A DNA stretch of 64,000 nt, from positions 1 through 64,000 of the forward strand of contig CAJQUW010005734.1 in assembly GCA_907163375.1 (NCBI GenBank), in the 5' to 3' direction. Below, one piece after another: positions 53,287 through 63,382 of this stretch; position 1 is the stretch's first letter, and every line of letters begins with the position of its first letter. This DNA comes from Prostheceraeus crozeri. Its lineage: Eukaryota > Platyhelminthes > Polycladida > Euryleptidae. The translations under genes were made by a program, and so were the position numbers. The notes beneath the pieces were generated by a model. It saw only the letters and a program-made list of their open reading frames with translations, was not told where the DNA came from and did no database searches.

Positions 53287-54675
53287 ATGGATAAAGCAAA
53301 TTTAAAAAAATTATATTCGCCCGCATCATCCTGTTCTTCTTATTCGACGAGATCAACGGGATTTGAAAATAAATGTTTTGATAATAATAATAATAATAAT
53401 ACTATTACAAATCCATGTATAGATGTTAATATTTTATTTCAATTACAAGCCGAAATATTTAGAGAACAGACTAAAGGTTTACCTTCTATAGAAACTAATT
53501 ATTGTTTATTTCCAGGTGATCCATTTATTAAATTTATGGATATAGTAAGTAAATATAATGATGTAGCTTATGTGGAATTAAATAAAGAAAATATGGTTAT
53601 TATTGGTCATAATAATGTTTATGGTTTTATTAGAGCATTATTACCAATTAGTAATATTGATTGGATAGAAACTAAAATTATTAATTATATCAATATTAAA
53701 GAATTAGTTAAAAAATTAAAATCTTTTTCCAAAGAAAAAATAAGATTATTTGTTGACGATCAAAATCAATACAATATTCATATTGAAAGTAAAAAGCATA
53801 ACGAAGAATTATTATGTCAAGTATATTATAGAGATACAATTTATAAACAAGAAACATTAGAAATGCCGCAAAGATATGATGATGATACATATATAGGATT
53901 GTATTCCAATTTAAATATTAATTTATTAAAATCTTACATAAATGGCTTAGCTCAACAAGAAAAAATTTATATGTGGACAACACCTTATACTATTAACAAT
54001 GTCCATAATCATAATCATAATAAACGAACCGAAGGTTCTAGGGCTTTGCCCGATCTTAAAGAATCTTATGATAATAATGATGATGATAATATAGATGATG
54101 ATAATATAGATGATGATTCTGAAACATCTGAAAATGGTGTAAATGGTAAAAAAGATTATAAAAATATTAGTAATTATAAAAATTTAAGTGAAGAAAAATT
54201 TATATCTCATACTGATGTACATGATATTAATACTACATATAATAAAAATTTATCTAAATTTCATTTTCTTACAATTGAAAATAATAATGATGGTATAGTT
54301 GAAGATACTGTTCGACAACTATGTGTCGGGTCTACAAAATTTAAATTAGGATTTACATCTAATCAATTTAAAATTTTATCATCTTTAATAAAAACTAAAA
54401 GTGATTCAGATTATGGTGGTGTTATTAAATTTTCCAAAAGAGAACAAAGACCAATATTTTTCTCTATTATATTATTATCAGATAAAAGATGTAATTTAGA
54501 GTTAGATATTCCAATAAGAGAATGGTATCCAATCCCAAAAAGTGTAATTTATGATGTTGAAGAAACAATTTATGATGATGATGAAGAATCAATTGATGAT
54601 GATGATGAAGAATCAATAGTTAGTGAAAATAAATTTAAATTATCTTTTGATAAAACGTTATATGATAAAACTTAA
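53287..54675 (+). CDS. Unknown 462-residue Polinton protein
   Basis: The frame looks whole. A Ser/Asn-rich start (asparagine run at about residues 34-39) is followed by two alternating beta/helix blocks (about 60-220 and 325-410), separated by an Asn/Asp-rich linker with a double-hairpin repeat in frame (RTEGSRALPD). The end is Asp/Glu-rich. The block pattern faintly recalls sliding-clamp proteins (short strands, then K/N-rich helices), but no signature such as a PIP-related motif is present. It sits directly ahead of the polymerase gene on the same strand. I do not recognise a family. Confidence 0.5.
   Translation: MDKANLKKLYSPASSCSSYSTRSTGFENKCFDNNNNNNTITNPCIDVNILFQLQAEIFREQTKGLPSIETNYCLFPGDPFIKFMDIVSKYNDVAYVELNKENMVIIGHNNVYGFIRALLPISNIDWIETKIINYINIKELVKKLKSFSKEKIRLFVDDQNQYNIHIESKKHNEELLCQVYYRDTIYKQETLEMPQRYDDDTYIGLYSNLNINLLKSYINGLAQQEKIYMWTTPYTINNVHNHNHNKRTEGSRALPDLKESYDNNDDDNIDDDNIDDDSETSENGVNGKKDYKNISNYKNLSEEKFISHTDVHDINTTYNKNLSKFHFLTIENNNDGIVEDTVRQLCVGSTKFKLGFTSNQFKILSSLIKTKSDSDYGGVIKFSKREQRPIFFSIILLSDKRCNLELDIPIREWYPIPKSVIYDVEETIYDDDEESIDDDDEESIVSENKFKLSFDKTLYDKT
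54026..54051. repeat. Double-hairpin repeat in frame in the unknown gene
   Basis: GAACC-GAA-GGTTC, spacer TA, then GGGC-TTT-GCCC. It translates to RTEGSRALP. Confidence 0.85.
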
Positions 54676-54836
54676 TATGATAAAACTTAATATGATTAAA
54701 CTTAATATGATAAAGAAAATAAAATAACTAAAGAACGTGAAATATATAATAATATATAATAACTCTCAAGACCTTGTTATTAGAATGTTTATATCTAAAA
54801 TTAAAACACAATTTTTTCCTTAAAAAATAAAAAAAA

Positions 54837-57800
54837 TGGAAAATACCAAGTTTTATTGTAACTTATGTAAAAAAAGTTGCAAACAAAAAGAAGTTATTAA
54901 TCTCATTTAAATAGTAAATTGCATTTACAAAATGTAGAACGAGTTGATGAAGGAAATATATTAAAATTAAATAGTTATAAAAACTATCTAGAAACATTAC
55001 CTACTGATATAAAAGTTAAAAAAATGTTTGATGATTATTCACATTCGGAATATAAAAAAGTTTTTAATAGTGAAGATGAACATGTACGAACCGAAAGTTC
55101 TAGGGCTTCGCCCGCACCAGATGGAAGATATTTATTTAGCGATACTGATGAATTTAACGAAATAGATGAATTTGATGAAACTAAAAAACCGATGAAGCGG
55201 TAACAGATATAAAATATTTATTTAATGAATCGGTTCGAACCGAAGGTTCCAGGGCTTCGCCCGTTGAACATAATGAAACCGATGAAACTTTTTATAATGT
55301 ATTAAAAAACTTTTTCAAAATATTTAAGAAATCTTTCAAATGTTATATGAATGTAGAAGTACTTTATACAAAAAATGGACCTGATGGAATTCCTGAAGAA
55401 ATAATACAAGGACATTTTACAAATTCACAAGAAATTCATAATGTAAATGATATACAACCCATATTTGATTAAATGATACTTAAATTAGAAAATTGTATAA
55501 TTGAAGCCCAGTTACGTGAATCTGGTTGGAGATTTGTTAAGATACTATCTAAGATAATAGTAATTGATAAATATAAAAATAATACTGGTGGTAGTTATGT
55601 TCCTTTACCTTTCAGTTCACCACAAATAATCAACATAAAAAATGAAGATGATTATTGTTTTCTGTGGAGTATTATAGCACATTTACATCCTGCAGAATAT
55701 CACAAAGAGAGACTAAGTCATTATAATAAAGAAGAATACATAAAGGAATTTGATCTCTCTGATGGCTTACATGAATTTCCATATGATTATAATAGGTTAA
55801 TAAAGTTTCATAAAAAGAATAAAAATTTAATTGAAGTAAATGTTTTTGAATTAAATGTGAATTATGTTTCTATTGGTAAAATTACTCCACTTTACTCAGA
55901 TTCAAAAAAATTTTATTTGAATAATAAAAATTTATGTCAATCAGAAATAGTATATAATGATAGAGGAAATTACATGCATCATAATATTTTTTACCAAGAA
56001 AATATAATATGTACTGAAAAATTTCAAATTGTTAAAACATTATCATCAATAATGATTAATCATAATAATTATAAAGGACGTAATTATAATTATGATTATG
56101 AGTCCGATTATCTATCTTTATCTTTAGAATATCAACAAAAATTACAAAATTTAAATGAAAGTTTACAAAAATGTAAAACAGATTATCAACAACTAACAAA
56201 AATATTAGTACAAGAATATGGCCATAAATATCAAAAGAAGATAGAAACGATTCAAGAATTAAATAAAGACAATAAAGAATTAAATAATGAAGAAAATAAA
56301 GAATTAAATGAATGTTTAAAAAAATGTCAACAACAATATAAAGAACAATATAATAATGAATATGAACAACAGCTGAAAATATTCAATCAAAATTATCAAC
56401 AGTCTGAAAAAGATTTACAAAGACAAATTGATGAAGCACATGAAATATATAAAGATAAATTTGAAAAATTAAAACAAACAAAACAACCAGCACAAGCGAA
56501 TATTTTATATTATCAGGGTCATTTTATATTGTGTAAAGATGTTTCTATATTTACAAAAACTTCAGATAATACAAATTTTCCTTGTCTTCAATGTATGACA
56601 AGTTTTAGAACTAAAGAAGAAATGAATAGACATTTGGAGAATTGTCAACAAAATGAAGCAGTTGAAAATACTTTTCCAAAAGATGATTATTTAGAATACA
56701 ATAAATGGTATTTCAAAAATAAAGTACCCTTTACTATTTATTGTGATTTTGAAGCATATAATGTTAATATGACACAAAATCGAACGGAAAGTTCCAGGGC
56801 TTCGCCCGATTCTGAAAATGATAATTCTGAAAAAAGTACACCTGAACAAAGTAAAGAAAAATATTTATTTGAACAAAAACCATTATGTTGGGGAATGTAC
56901 ATTCATTCAAATTATCCTGAATTATTTAAATCAGAATATTATCAATACTATGGTGAAGATAGTTCAGAAATGTTTACAAAGAAAGTAGAAGAATTACAAA
57001 ATTATTTTTCACAATTGCTTGAAACAAATATACCAATGATGCCTTTAACGGATGAAGAAAAAATTAATTTTGTCAATGAAACAAATTGTTATTACTGTGG
57101 AAAAGAATTTACAAAAAATTATAAAAATGGCAGAGGTAGATATCTTGATAAGGTAAAAAATCATGATCATCTAAATGGATTATATAGAGGTGCAGCACAT
57201 AATTCTTGTAATCTTAATGCTAATAAATTTAAATATAACTTTGTTCCTTTATATTTCTACAATGGTTCTAAATATGATTTCCATCGAGTAATGAAAGATT
57301 TATTTTCATCTGAAAAATTACAACAACAACAAATAAATGTACTACGTAAAACAGAAGAAGAATATTTTTCAATGCAATTAGGTTGTATTAGAATTTTAGA
57401 TGCATTTAGATTTTTTACTCCTTATTCATTAGATGTTATGGGAAAAACTTTGAAACCTGAACAATGTAAAATATTAAATAAATATAATTTAAAACCTTTA
57501 AAAGGCATATTTCCGTATGAATATTTAACCTGTGGTTCACAGTCGAAGACTGGTTTAACTGGAGATTTTAATTCTGTGAATAAAATTATGGAAGAAAAAC
57601 AACTTCCTCCAATAAATAAATTTACATCAACATTAAAACAATCACAATTATCTGAAGAAGACTATGCAGAAGCTGAAAAAAATTGGAGAGAGTTAAATTG
57701 TAAAACAATGTATGATTATACAATGAAATATCTTCAGATAGATGTATTAATCCTTGCTGATCTTTTTGAAAGCTTTCGTGATATGTGTTTAGAATATTAC

Positions 57801-59339
57801 GGAATAGATCCATGTTATTGTTATTCTACACCAGGTTTAACATGGTTAGCAGGATTAAAACATACAAATGTTAAACTTAAACATTATAAAGAAAATACAT
57901 ATGATAAATTATTATTTTTTGAATCTGGGATTAGAGGTGGTGTTTCATCAGTTTTAGGTAATAGATATGTTAAATGTTGTAATAAGAAAGTAAATCCACA
58001 AGAATATGGAATAATGAAACCTTTATCTCCAGAAGAAAAAGAAAAAATATTAGAAATTTTTCGAACGAAACGAGAAGGAGTAGAACGTGAAAATGCAATT
58101 GATGAATTCATGAGAGAAAACTATTTGTTATATTATGATTTTAATAGCTTATATTCTTCTTGCATGATACAAGAATTACCAACAGGTGAAATGTCATGGT
58201 GTAATATTCTAGATTATCAAAAAACATATGATGGAAATTATAATCATGGTTATATATATGAAGTTGATTTAGTATACCCTCATGAAATAAAAGATAAAAC
58301 AAAATATTTTCCTTTCTGTCCCGAAAACAAAATTCCCAATTTAGAAGATTTTTCAGATTATCAAAAATCTATAATTCCTAAGAAATACAGACCAACAAAA
58401 AAACTTATGTTAACACAAAGCAATAAAGGAAAGTATGTTGTTGAAGGAAGAATTCTAGATTGGTATTTAGATCATGGAATGATTCTCACAAAAATTCACC
58501 GGAAACTAGTGTATAGAAAATCTAGGTGGTTAAAAGATTATATAGAGTTCAATATTGAAAAACGTAAAATAGCTAAAAGAAATAAAGATGATTTTGGAAA
58601 CGGTTTCTTCAAATTAATGAATAATGCATTTTATGGTAAGACTTTAGAAAATGTGCGTAATAGACGAAATATTGAAATAGTTTATGATAGAGATAGGTTT
58701 CAAAATTTAACAAGGAAACCTACATATAAAAGAACTACTAGATTTAGTGATGAACTATGTGCTGTACATTTACGTCGAATCAGCGTAAAACATGATAAGT
58801 TTAATTTTATTGGATTCACTATATTAGAATTAGCTAAACTATTTATGTATAGATTTATATATGATTATTTAGCACCTGCTTATGGCAAAAACTATAAATT
58901 ACACTTTACAGATACCGATTCTGTTTTCTTAGAATTAATAATACCGTATAATTCTACACTCGATAAAGAAATTAATAAAATAAAAGATATCATTCATCCT
59001 TCTGATTTATGTAAAGTAAAAGATGAATTAGAAGGAAATGAAGATTTCATAACAGAAGCTATATATTTAAAATCTAAATGTTATTGTTATAACACAACTA
59101 ATAATATTAAAACACATAAAACATTAAAAGGAATTTCAAAGGCATCAGTGGCTAATCAAATAACATTTCAAGATTATAAAAATGTATTATTTAATAATGA
59201 AATAAAAACAGCATGTAATTATAGACTTAATTCAAAAAAACATAAAATGTATTTAAAAGAAGAACATAAATTAGCATTAGATCCATTTGATGATAAAAGA
59301 AAAATTTTACCTGATGGAATAACTACTTCACCTTTTTAA
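54837..59339 (+). CDS. POLB: Protein-primed family B DNA polymerase gene
   Basis: The gene replicates the linear element from a terminal protein. It opens near 54837 with a C2H2-like finger (CNLCKKSC) after an A-rich start motif. The N-terminal region is broken in about two or three places. The part from 55473 (1288 residues) is open throughout: SYVPLPF near residue 50, a coiled-coil insertion at about 217-340, exonuclease motifs YCDFEAYN (about 423) and YLQIDVLILADLFE, an endonuclease-VII-like zinc region (CYYCG...NHDH...CNLN), palm motif YDFNSLY (about 887), KLMNNAFYGKTLENVR, and TDTDS (about 1148). Exonuclease and polymerase motifs are all present. Confidence 0.93.
55088..55113. repeat. 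Double-hairpin repeat in the polymerase N-terminal region
   Basis: GAACC-GAA-AGTTC (one mismatch), spacer, then GGGC-TTC-GCCC. It translates to RTESSRASP. Confidence 0.85.
55237..55262. repeat. Double-hairpin repeat in the polymerase N-terminal region, second copy
   Basis: GAACC-GAA-GGTTC, spacer CA, then GGGC-TTC-GCCC. Confidence 0.85.
56782..56807. repeat. Double-hairpin repeat in frame in the polymerase
   Basis: GAACG-GAA-AGTTC (imperfect), spacer, then GGGC-TTC-GCCC, in frame between exonuclease motif I and the next conserved block. It translates to RTESSRASP. Confidence 0.85.
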
Positions 59340-59427
59340 TTTTCTAATTTCTAAGATAGAAAAATTTGATATATACATAAAATAAAAAATAATAAAATAT
59401 TATAACACTATATTTGTATATTTTTTA

Positions 59428-60189
59428 TCACTCGGTAAACAAATGTTCTATAACTCTATCATGAATTTTTTTATCAATATTAATTGTGATAAATCCATAA
59501 TCTTTTGACCAAGCATTGTTACACGATTGTTTAAATTCATCTTTATTTCTTACACATAAATCTCTTAACAAATCACTTAAGTTTCTTGCATTTATTTCAA
59601 ATAGTATAAATATATTTGCATTCTTTCTAATAACACTTCCGTCCAATGAATACATACTTTGTGTTAAATAAAAAACACTACAGTTATTATGTCTACCTCT
59701 TGTGAAATAATTTCTCTGAACTGACTGATTTCTATCATTAACACAATCATCAAAAATTACACAATTTTTTTTTTCTAGTTTACTAGGATCTTGCATATTA
59801 CCATTATCATCTATTAATTGTATCTTTATATGCTTATTTTTATTGGATTCAACTAACTGATTATTTTTTGCTGCTTCTTCACACCACGAACTTATTTCTT
59901 CTTCATCTTCAGATTTTTCATATTCTTTGAATAATGAAGCAAATGCTGTTTTTTTAAGATTATTTTCAAATCCATATTTTAAAAATTGATAGACGGGTTG
60001 TTCTGTTGTTGTTGTATAAATTATAAGACTGTTATAATCCAAAAAATTCGGAGTCGTTAAAATTTTAAATAATAGATATGTTTTTCCACAACCTGATCTT
60101 CCGCAAATAACTGACAAAACTTTATTAGATAAATTTGGATGATGATTAAATTTAAGTTTCTTTTTATTTAATGGGGGTAGTTCACTCAT
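59428..60189 (-). CDS. ATP: Genome-packaging ATPase (FtsK/HerA type)
   Basis: A 253-residue protein, whole. Walker A is GRSGCGKT (residues 30-37) and Walker B is CVIFDDC (about 143-149), followed by a conserved RHNNCSVFYLTQSMY segment with the sensor-like Gln. Length and order match A32-type packaging ATPases of Polintons, adenovirus-related viruses and virophages, which drive DNA into preformed capsids. It is convergent with the polymerase gene, separated by about 90 bp of AT-rich DNA. The start follows TAAATTTTTTTATTAAAAAATG. Confidence 0.93.
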   Translation of the reverse strand: MSELPPLNKKKLKFNHHPNLSNKVLSVICGRSGCGKTYLLFKILTTPNFLDYNSLIIYTTTTEQPVYQFLKYGFENNLKKTAFASLFKEYEKSEDEEEISSWCEEAAKNNQLVESNKNKHIKIQLIDDNGNMQDPSKLEKKNCVIFDDCVNDRNQSVQRNYFTRGRHNNCSVFYLTQSMYSLDGSVIRKNANIFILFEINARNLSDLLRDLCVRNKDEFKQSCNNAWSKDYGFITINIDKKIHDRVIEHLFTE

Positions 60190-60206
60190 TTTTTAATAAA
60201 AAAATT
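60187..60206 (-). promoter_or_regulatory. AT-rich start-codon motif, ATPase gene
   Basis: On the minus strand AAATTTTTTTATTAAAAA runs directly into the ATG, nearly identical to the motif before the 49833 gene. Confidence 0.5.
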
Positions 60207-60275
60207 TATTTTTATTTTATTTTTATTTTTAAAGAAGAAGAAGAAAATTAAACTTCTCTAGCTTCGCGTGGGAGT

Positions 60276-61064
60276 TTATACCTCCCGAACCAAAAGATCT
60301 ATCATAATCTCTTCACCTCCAAAATTTATTTCTTGTCCTTTCTCATCAGTGATTCTCATGTTAATGTTGTTAATAGTTTTTCTTGTAATAGGGAAATATA
60401 TTAATGTTTGTGGAATTACATTTAATCTATAACCAATGGGTACAGTAAAAGCTGGAAAACTGAATATTAAATTTGACAATTTACCAATTATATATCCTCC
60501 TTCAATAATGTCACAATGTACAACAATTGAATTTATTTCAGTTATTTTTGGAATCTTCTCACCTAAATGATAACCTTGACTATAGGTTTGTTTATTAAAT
60601 CCTAATAGCTTTGACAATGATCTATCATGATTAAAATCAACTTGATGATTTTCGTCTAAAGTAAGAGAAAATTTATTGACTGCCGGTTCAACTGCAAAAT
60701 GTAATTGTTTCTTATCTTTAAATGGTATACCTAAATGTCTCTTAATTTCATTTGATATTGATTCAACTTCGTAAGAACCAGGAAGAAAAGTTAATGTTTT
60801 CCATGTTTTGCCTTTATCAGTAGAATATCTAAATTGATCATTCACATCTTTTATAACATTTTGAATAGTGTTAAATGTGGAGAAACTAGTCAATGCAATT
60901 TGATAATTTTTATTTTGTTCCAAATGTAGAATGGGTTCTAAATTGCAAGTGTGTGATGAAGTAGTTGTTATAATTTTTAACGTTGTACTGAATTTTGATG
61001 AACCCAAAATCTCTGTCAAATTTTCTAAATGATTATTAATTTTGTCTAAATCTGCTGAACACAT
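60276..61064 (-). CDS. mCP: Minor capsid (penton-like) protein
   Basis: A 262-residue protein, whole, with the size and beta-rich profile of Polinton minor capsid proteins, which form the pentons as single jelly-rolls. Matching features by memory are NYQIALTSFSTFNTIQNV near residue 53, a WKTLTFLPGSYEVESI stretch, a LSKLLGF motif, a VVHCDIIEGGYI stretch, and a late TDEKGQEINFGGE segment. It lies beside the ATPase on the same strand, the usual arrangement. The start at 61064 follows AGTTTAAAAATG. Confidence 0.8.
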   Translation of the reverse strand: MCSADLDKINNHLENLTEILGSSKFSTTLKIITTTSSHTCNLEPILHLEQNKNYQIALTSFSTFNTIQNVIKDVNDQFRYSTDKGKTWKTLTFLPGSYEVESISNEIKRHLGIPFKDKKQLHFAVEPAVNKFSLTLDENHQVDFNHDRSLSKLLGFNKQTYSQGYHLGEKIPKITEINSIVVHCDIIEGGYIIGKLSNLIFSFPAFTVPIGYRLNVIPQTLIYFPITRKTINNINMRITDEKGQEINFGGEEIMIDLLVREV

Positions 61065-61167
61065 TTTTAAACTAAAAAAATTAAATAAATATTATAGATA
61101 AAAATCGTAGATAAAAATCATAGATAAAAATCATAAATAAAAATTAGAAACAACATATTTCAGCTAC

Positions 61168-61193
61168 GGGCGAAGCCCTAGAACATTCGGTTT
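61168..61193. repeat. Double-hairpin repeat at the 3' end of the 62002 gene
   Basis: Reverse-strand form: GGGC-GAA-GCCC, spacer TA, then GAAC-ATTCGGTTT (imperfect). It overlaps the last codons of the neighbouring gene. Confidence 0.8.
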
Positions 61194-62002
61194 GTTATAC
61201 TTTTATAATCTTCTTCATTTAGAATCTTCTTTTCTAACAGTCTTTTCAATATAGCATGAATTTCATTGAAACTAGAATTATGTCCTTCTTTTATTGCCGA
61301 TATTAAAATATTTAATCTATTTAGTAATTCTTGTAGTTCATCCGGTAAGAATACAGTTTTTTCTGTTTTCTGTTTTTCAGATAAACCTTTTCCTACTTTA
61401 ACTCCCGTTGATAATAAATTTTCTAATTGTTTATAACGTCTAAGAGATTTTACTGCACCAACTCTATCTAACATAGCTTTATATTTTATGAGATCTTCTA
61501 CAGCATAATTATTTAAATCTGCTCCTCTTAAAAGATCAACAAAATTTCTATCTAAATTAAAAGGAGATTTATCTGGTGAAAAAATTAAACCTCGAAAAGG
61601 TTGTGGAAATATTTCTTTTTGTCCGAGATAAAATCTAGGTATTGTTTTTCCATCTATAAATGAGATAGAATGTTCAAATTGCATAGATTTTGGTAATTTC
61701 TTATTAATGTTTGATTCTAGTAATCCATAGTCATCTAATATAGTTTTGTGCTCTGGATCTGTTATATCAATTTGTTTATCATTATTTGTAAGTTCTTTTT
61801 CAAGAGTTTTAAATGGTTCCATAGTTTTTTCAAAATCAGTTTTTACTTGCTCGGTTTGCTGCATTTTTTCAAACATATCAGATTGAATACCAGCTTTTAT
61901 CATTCTATGTTGAAGATGATTTTCTTTCATAATATTTCTTTGTTTTATTAACTCTTCTAATTGTTTTATTCTTTTAAAATTATCAGCTCTAATTTTATCC
62001 AT
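61178..62002 (-). CDS. Unknown Polinton protein, helical with conserved centre
   Basis: I prefer the start at 62002 (TTTTAAAAATGG, protein MDKIRADN) over the longer frame from 62068, because the shared AT-rich start motif stands there. The product is then about 274 residues: a charged N-terminal coiled coil (about 1-85), a beta-containing centre (SISFIDGKTIPRFYLGQ, FRGLIFSPD), and a segment with DLLRGADLNNYAVEDLIKYKAMLDRVGA. That last part resembles a Polinton protein family with a Y(K/R)GT..L..LL......Y...L..T.A pattern. A Lys-rich linker and a helical C-terminal end follow. Its role is unknown, possibly virion-associated. Confidence 0.55.
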   Translation of the reverse strand: MDKIRADNFKRIKQLEELIKQRNIMKENHLQHRMIKAGIQSDMFEKMQQTEQVKTDFEKTMEPFKTLEKELTNNDKQIDITDPEHKTILDDYGLLESNINKKLPKSMQFEHSISFIDGKTIPRFYLGQKEIFPQPFRGLIFSPDKSPFNLDRNFVDLLRGADLNNYAVEDLIKYKAMLDRVGAVKSLRRYKQLENLLSTGVKVGKGLSEKQKTEKTVFLPDELQELLNRLNILISAIKEGHNSSFNEIHAILKRLLEKKILNEEDYKSITNRMF

Positions 62003-62123
62003 TTTTAAAATATAATATTTGAATTTTGTGGTAACATTGGAATACAGCAAAAACATTTTACTGAACAAATTATTTTTTTATTGCTTTGTTGTCTGACATC
62101 TTTTCGTTTAAAGGTTTCTCGTT

Positions 62124-62860
62124 TTAAGTTTTGTTTAATAAAGTTTTGTTTAATAAAGTTTTGCTTAAATTTTCGCTTAAAGTTTTTAGCTCTTCTAAAA
62201 AAATTTTATCATTTTCTTCATTAGAAATTTTGCCATCACTAGAAATTTTGCCATCCTGTTTATTCTTATCATCAACTTTTTCGGTCTTTAAATGAAATGA
62301 TATTTGATTTACTTCATTAGCTATTTGATCAAATTTTTCAATCTCATCTAACGTAATAACATTATCATCACATACTCTTTGAAAGTAGTAATGCAATTTG
62401 TCATAGACTTCTTTAATATGTAAATGCTTAGTTTTTAATGATTTTCGTTTCTTAGTTATTAAAGATTTATCTAACATTGTAACAAGTGAAGTTGCAAAAA
62501 CACCCGTACCTGTTAAAGCTGTAGCAACTACTGGAATTACTAAAACACCAGAAGATATAACAATAGTGAGAGCGCCTAAACTTATTGTTAAGAATATGCC
62601 AATTCCTTGTGTTACATTCTTAACTTTAGTCCATCTCTTTCTTTATATTTTTTATAATGCTCTAATCTTAATAATAATTGAGATTCCTTATCTTTCATAT
62701 AACGTACTCTATCTTTGTGTTTTTCTTTATTCATTTTTTCAATGTCCATTAAAGTAGAACTACGTTCATATGATAACGAAGGATATATTCTTGAGGTTTC
62801 ATCCACTTTTGTTTCATCCACTTTTGTTTCTTCCATTTTTAAAGAAATATTTTTAGTCAC
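62124..62860 (-). CDS. Right-end membrane-protein gene of the Polinton (broken)
   Basis: The gene nearest the right terminal repeat. It has a Thr/Asp/Glu-rich start, a Lys-rich helical segment, a hydrophobic region with room for two membrane spans, a basic segment and a long acidic C-terminal helix with short Lys/Thr repeats (LLNKT). It is the counterpart of the frame at 195-545 in the decayed Polinton, and a fragment of it also lies at 47139-47240. This copy is broken about once. No function is known to me. Confidence 0.55.
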
Positions 62861-63340
62861 ATGATATATTTTAAAAACCTGAAAGATGGATAAAATTCAT
62901 GAATTTGAAATTCTCAACTTTTATGATTTTCGGTGTCCTGGAACGGTCATGATTTACAAGGTAAAAATTGTAATTCTCAAATTTGAGATTCTTAACTTTT
63001 CTGATTTTTTCGGTGTCCTGGAACGGTCATGATTTTGGGGGTGAAAATTGTAATTCTCAAATTTGAGATTTTGAAAAATTTGAAAATTGGGTATTTTTAA
63101 AAACGCCCAAATTTATGAATGTAGGTCTTCATAACCTGAAAAAGGGTTCAAATTCATGAATTTATGTCGTTTTTAAAAATGCCATTTTTTGAAAAAATGG
63201 TACTTTTTGAATGGACTAAATTCATGTATTTAGGTCTTAATAACCTGAAAAAGGGTTCAAATTCATGAATTTATGTCGTTTTTAAAGATACTATTTTTTT
63301 GAATTTTATGGTGTCCTGGAACGGTCTTTTGCCCATTACT
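62845..63340 (-). repeat. Right terminal inverted repeat of the Polinton
   Basis: About 496 bp, the inverted counterpart of 46560-47138. GGTGTCCTGGAACGGTC occurs at 62932, 63012 and 63310. It ends GCCCATTACT and is followed by the target duplication CTTTTA. Confidence 0.95.
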
Positions 63341-63382
63341 CTTTTAACTTCTCGTGATAGTTTGAAAATCTTCCCTTCGATC

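Larger units (their letters stand above)
46560..63340. mobile_element. Polinton (Maverick), 16.8 kb
   Basis: Terminal inverted repeats begin AGTAATGGGC on both ends, and the 6-bp duplication CTTTTA flanks them (46554-46559 and 63341-63346); both are hallmarks of Polintons. The gene set is protease, PLA2-integrase, a small membrane-active protein, major capsid, a second small protein, a fibre-like protein, an unknown protein, pPolB, ATPase, minor capsid and two further proteins. Base composition is about 75% AT, above the flanks. Most genes look whole; about three or four breaks are confined to the pPolB N-terminal region and the rightmost gene. The element is fairly young, since its ends and main genes are well kept. 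Confidence 0.97.
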
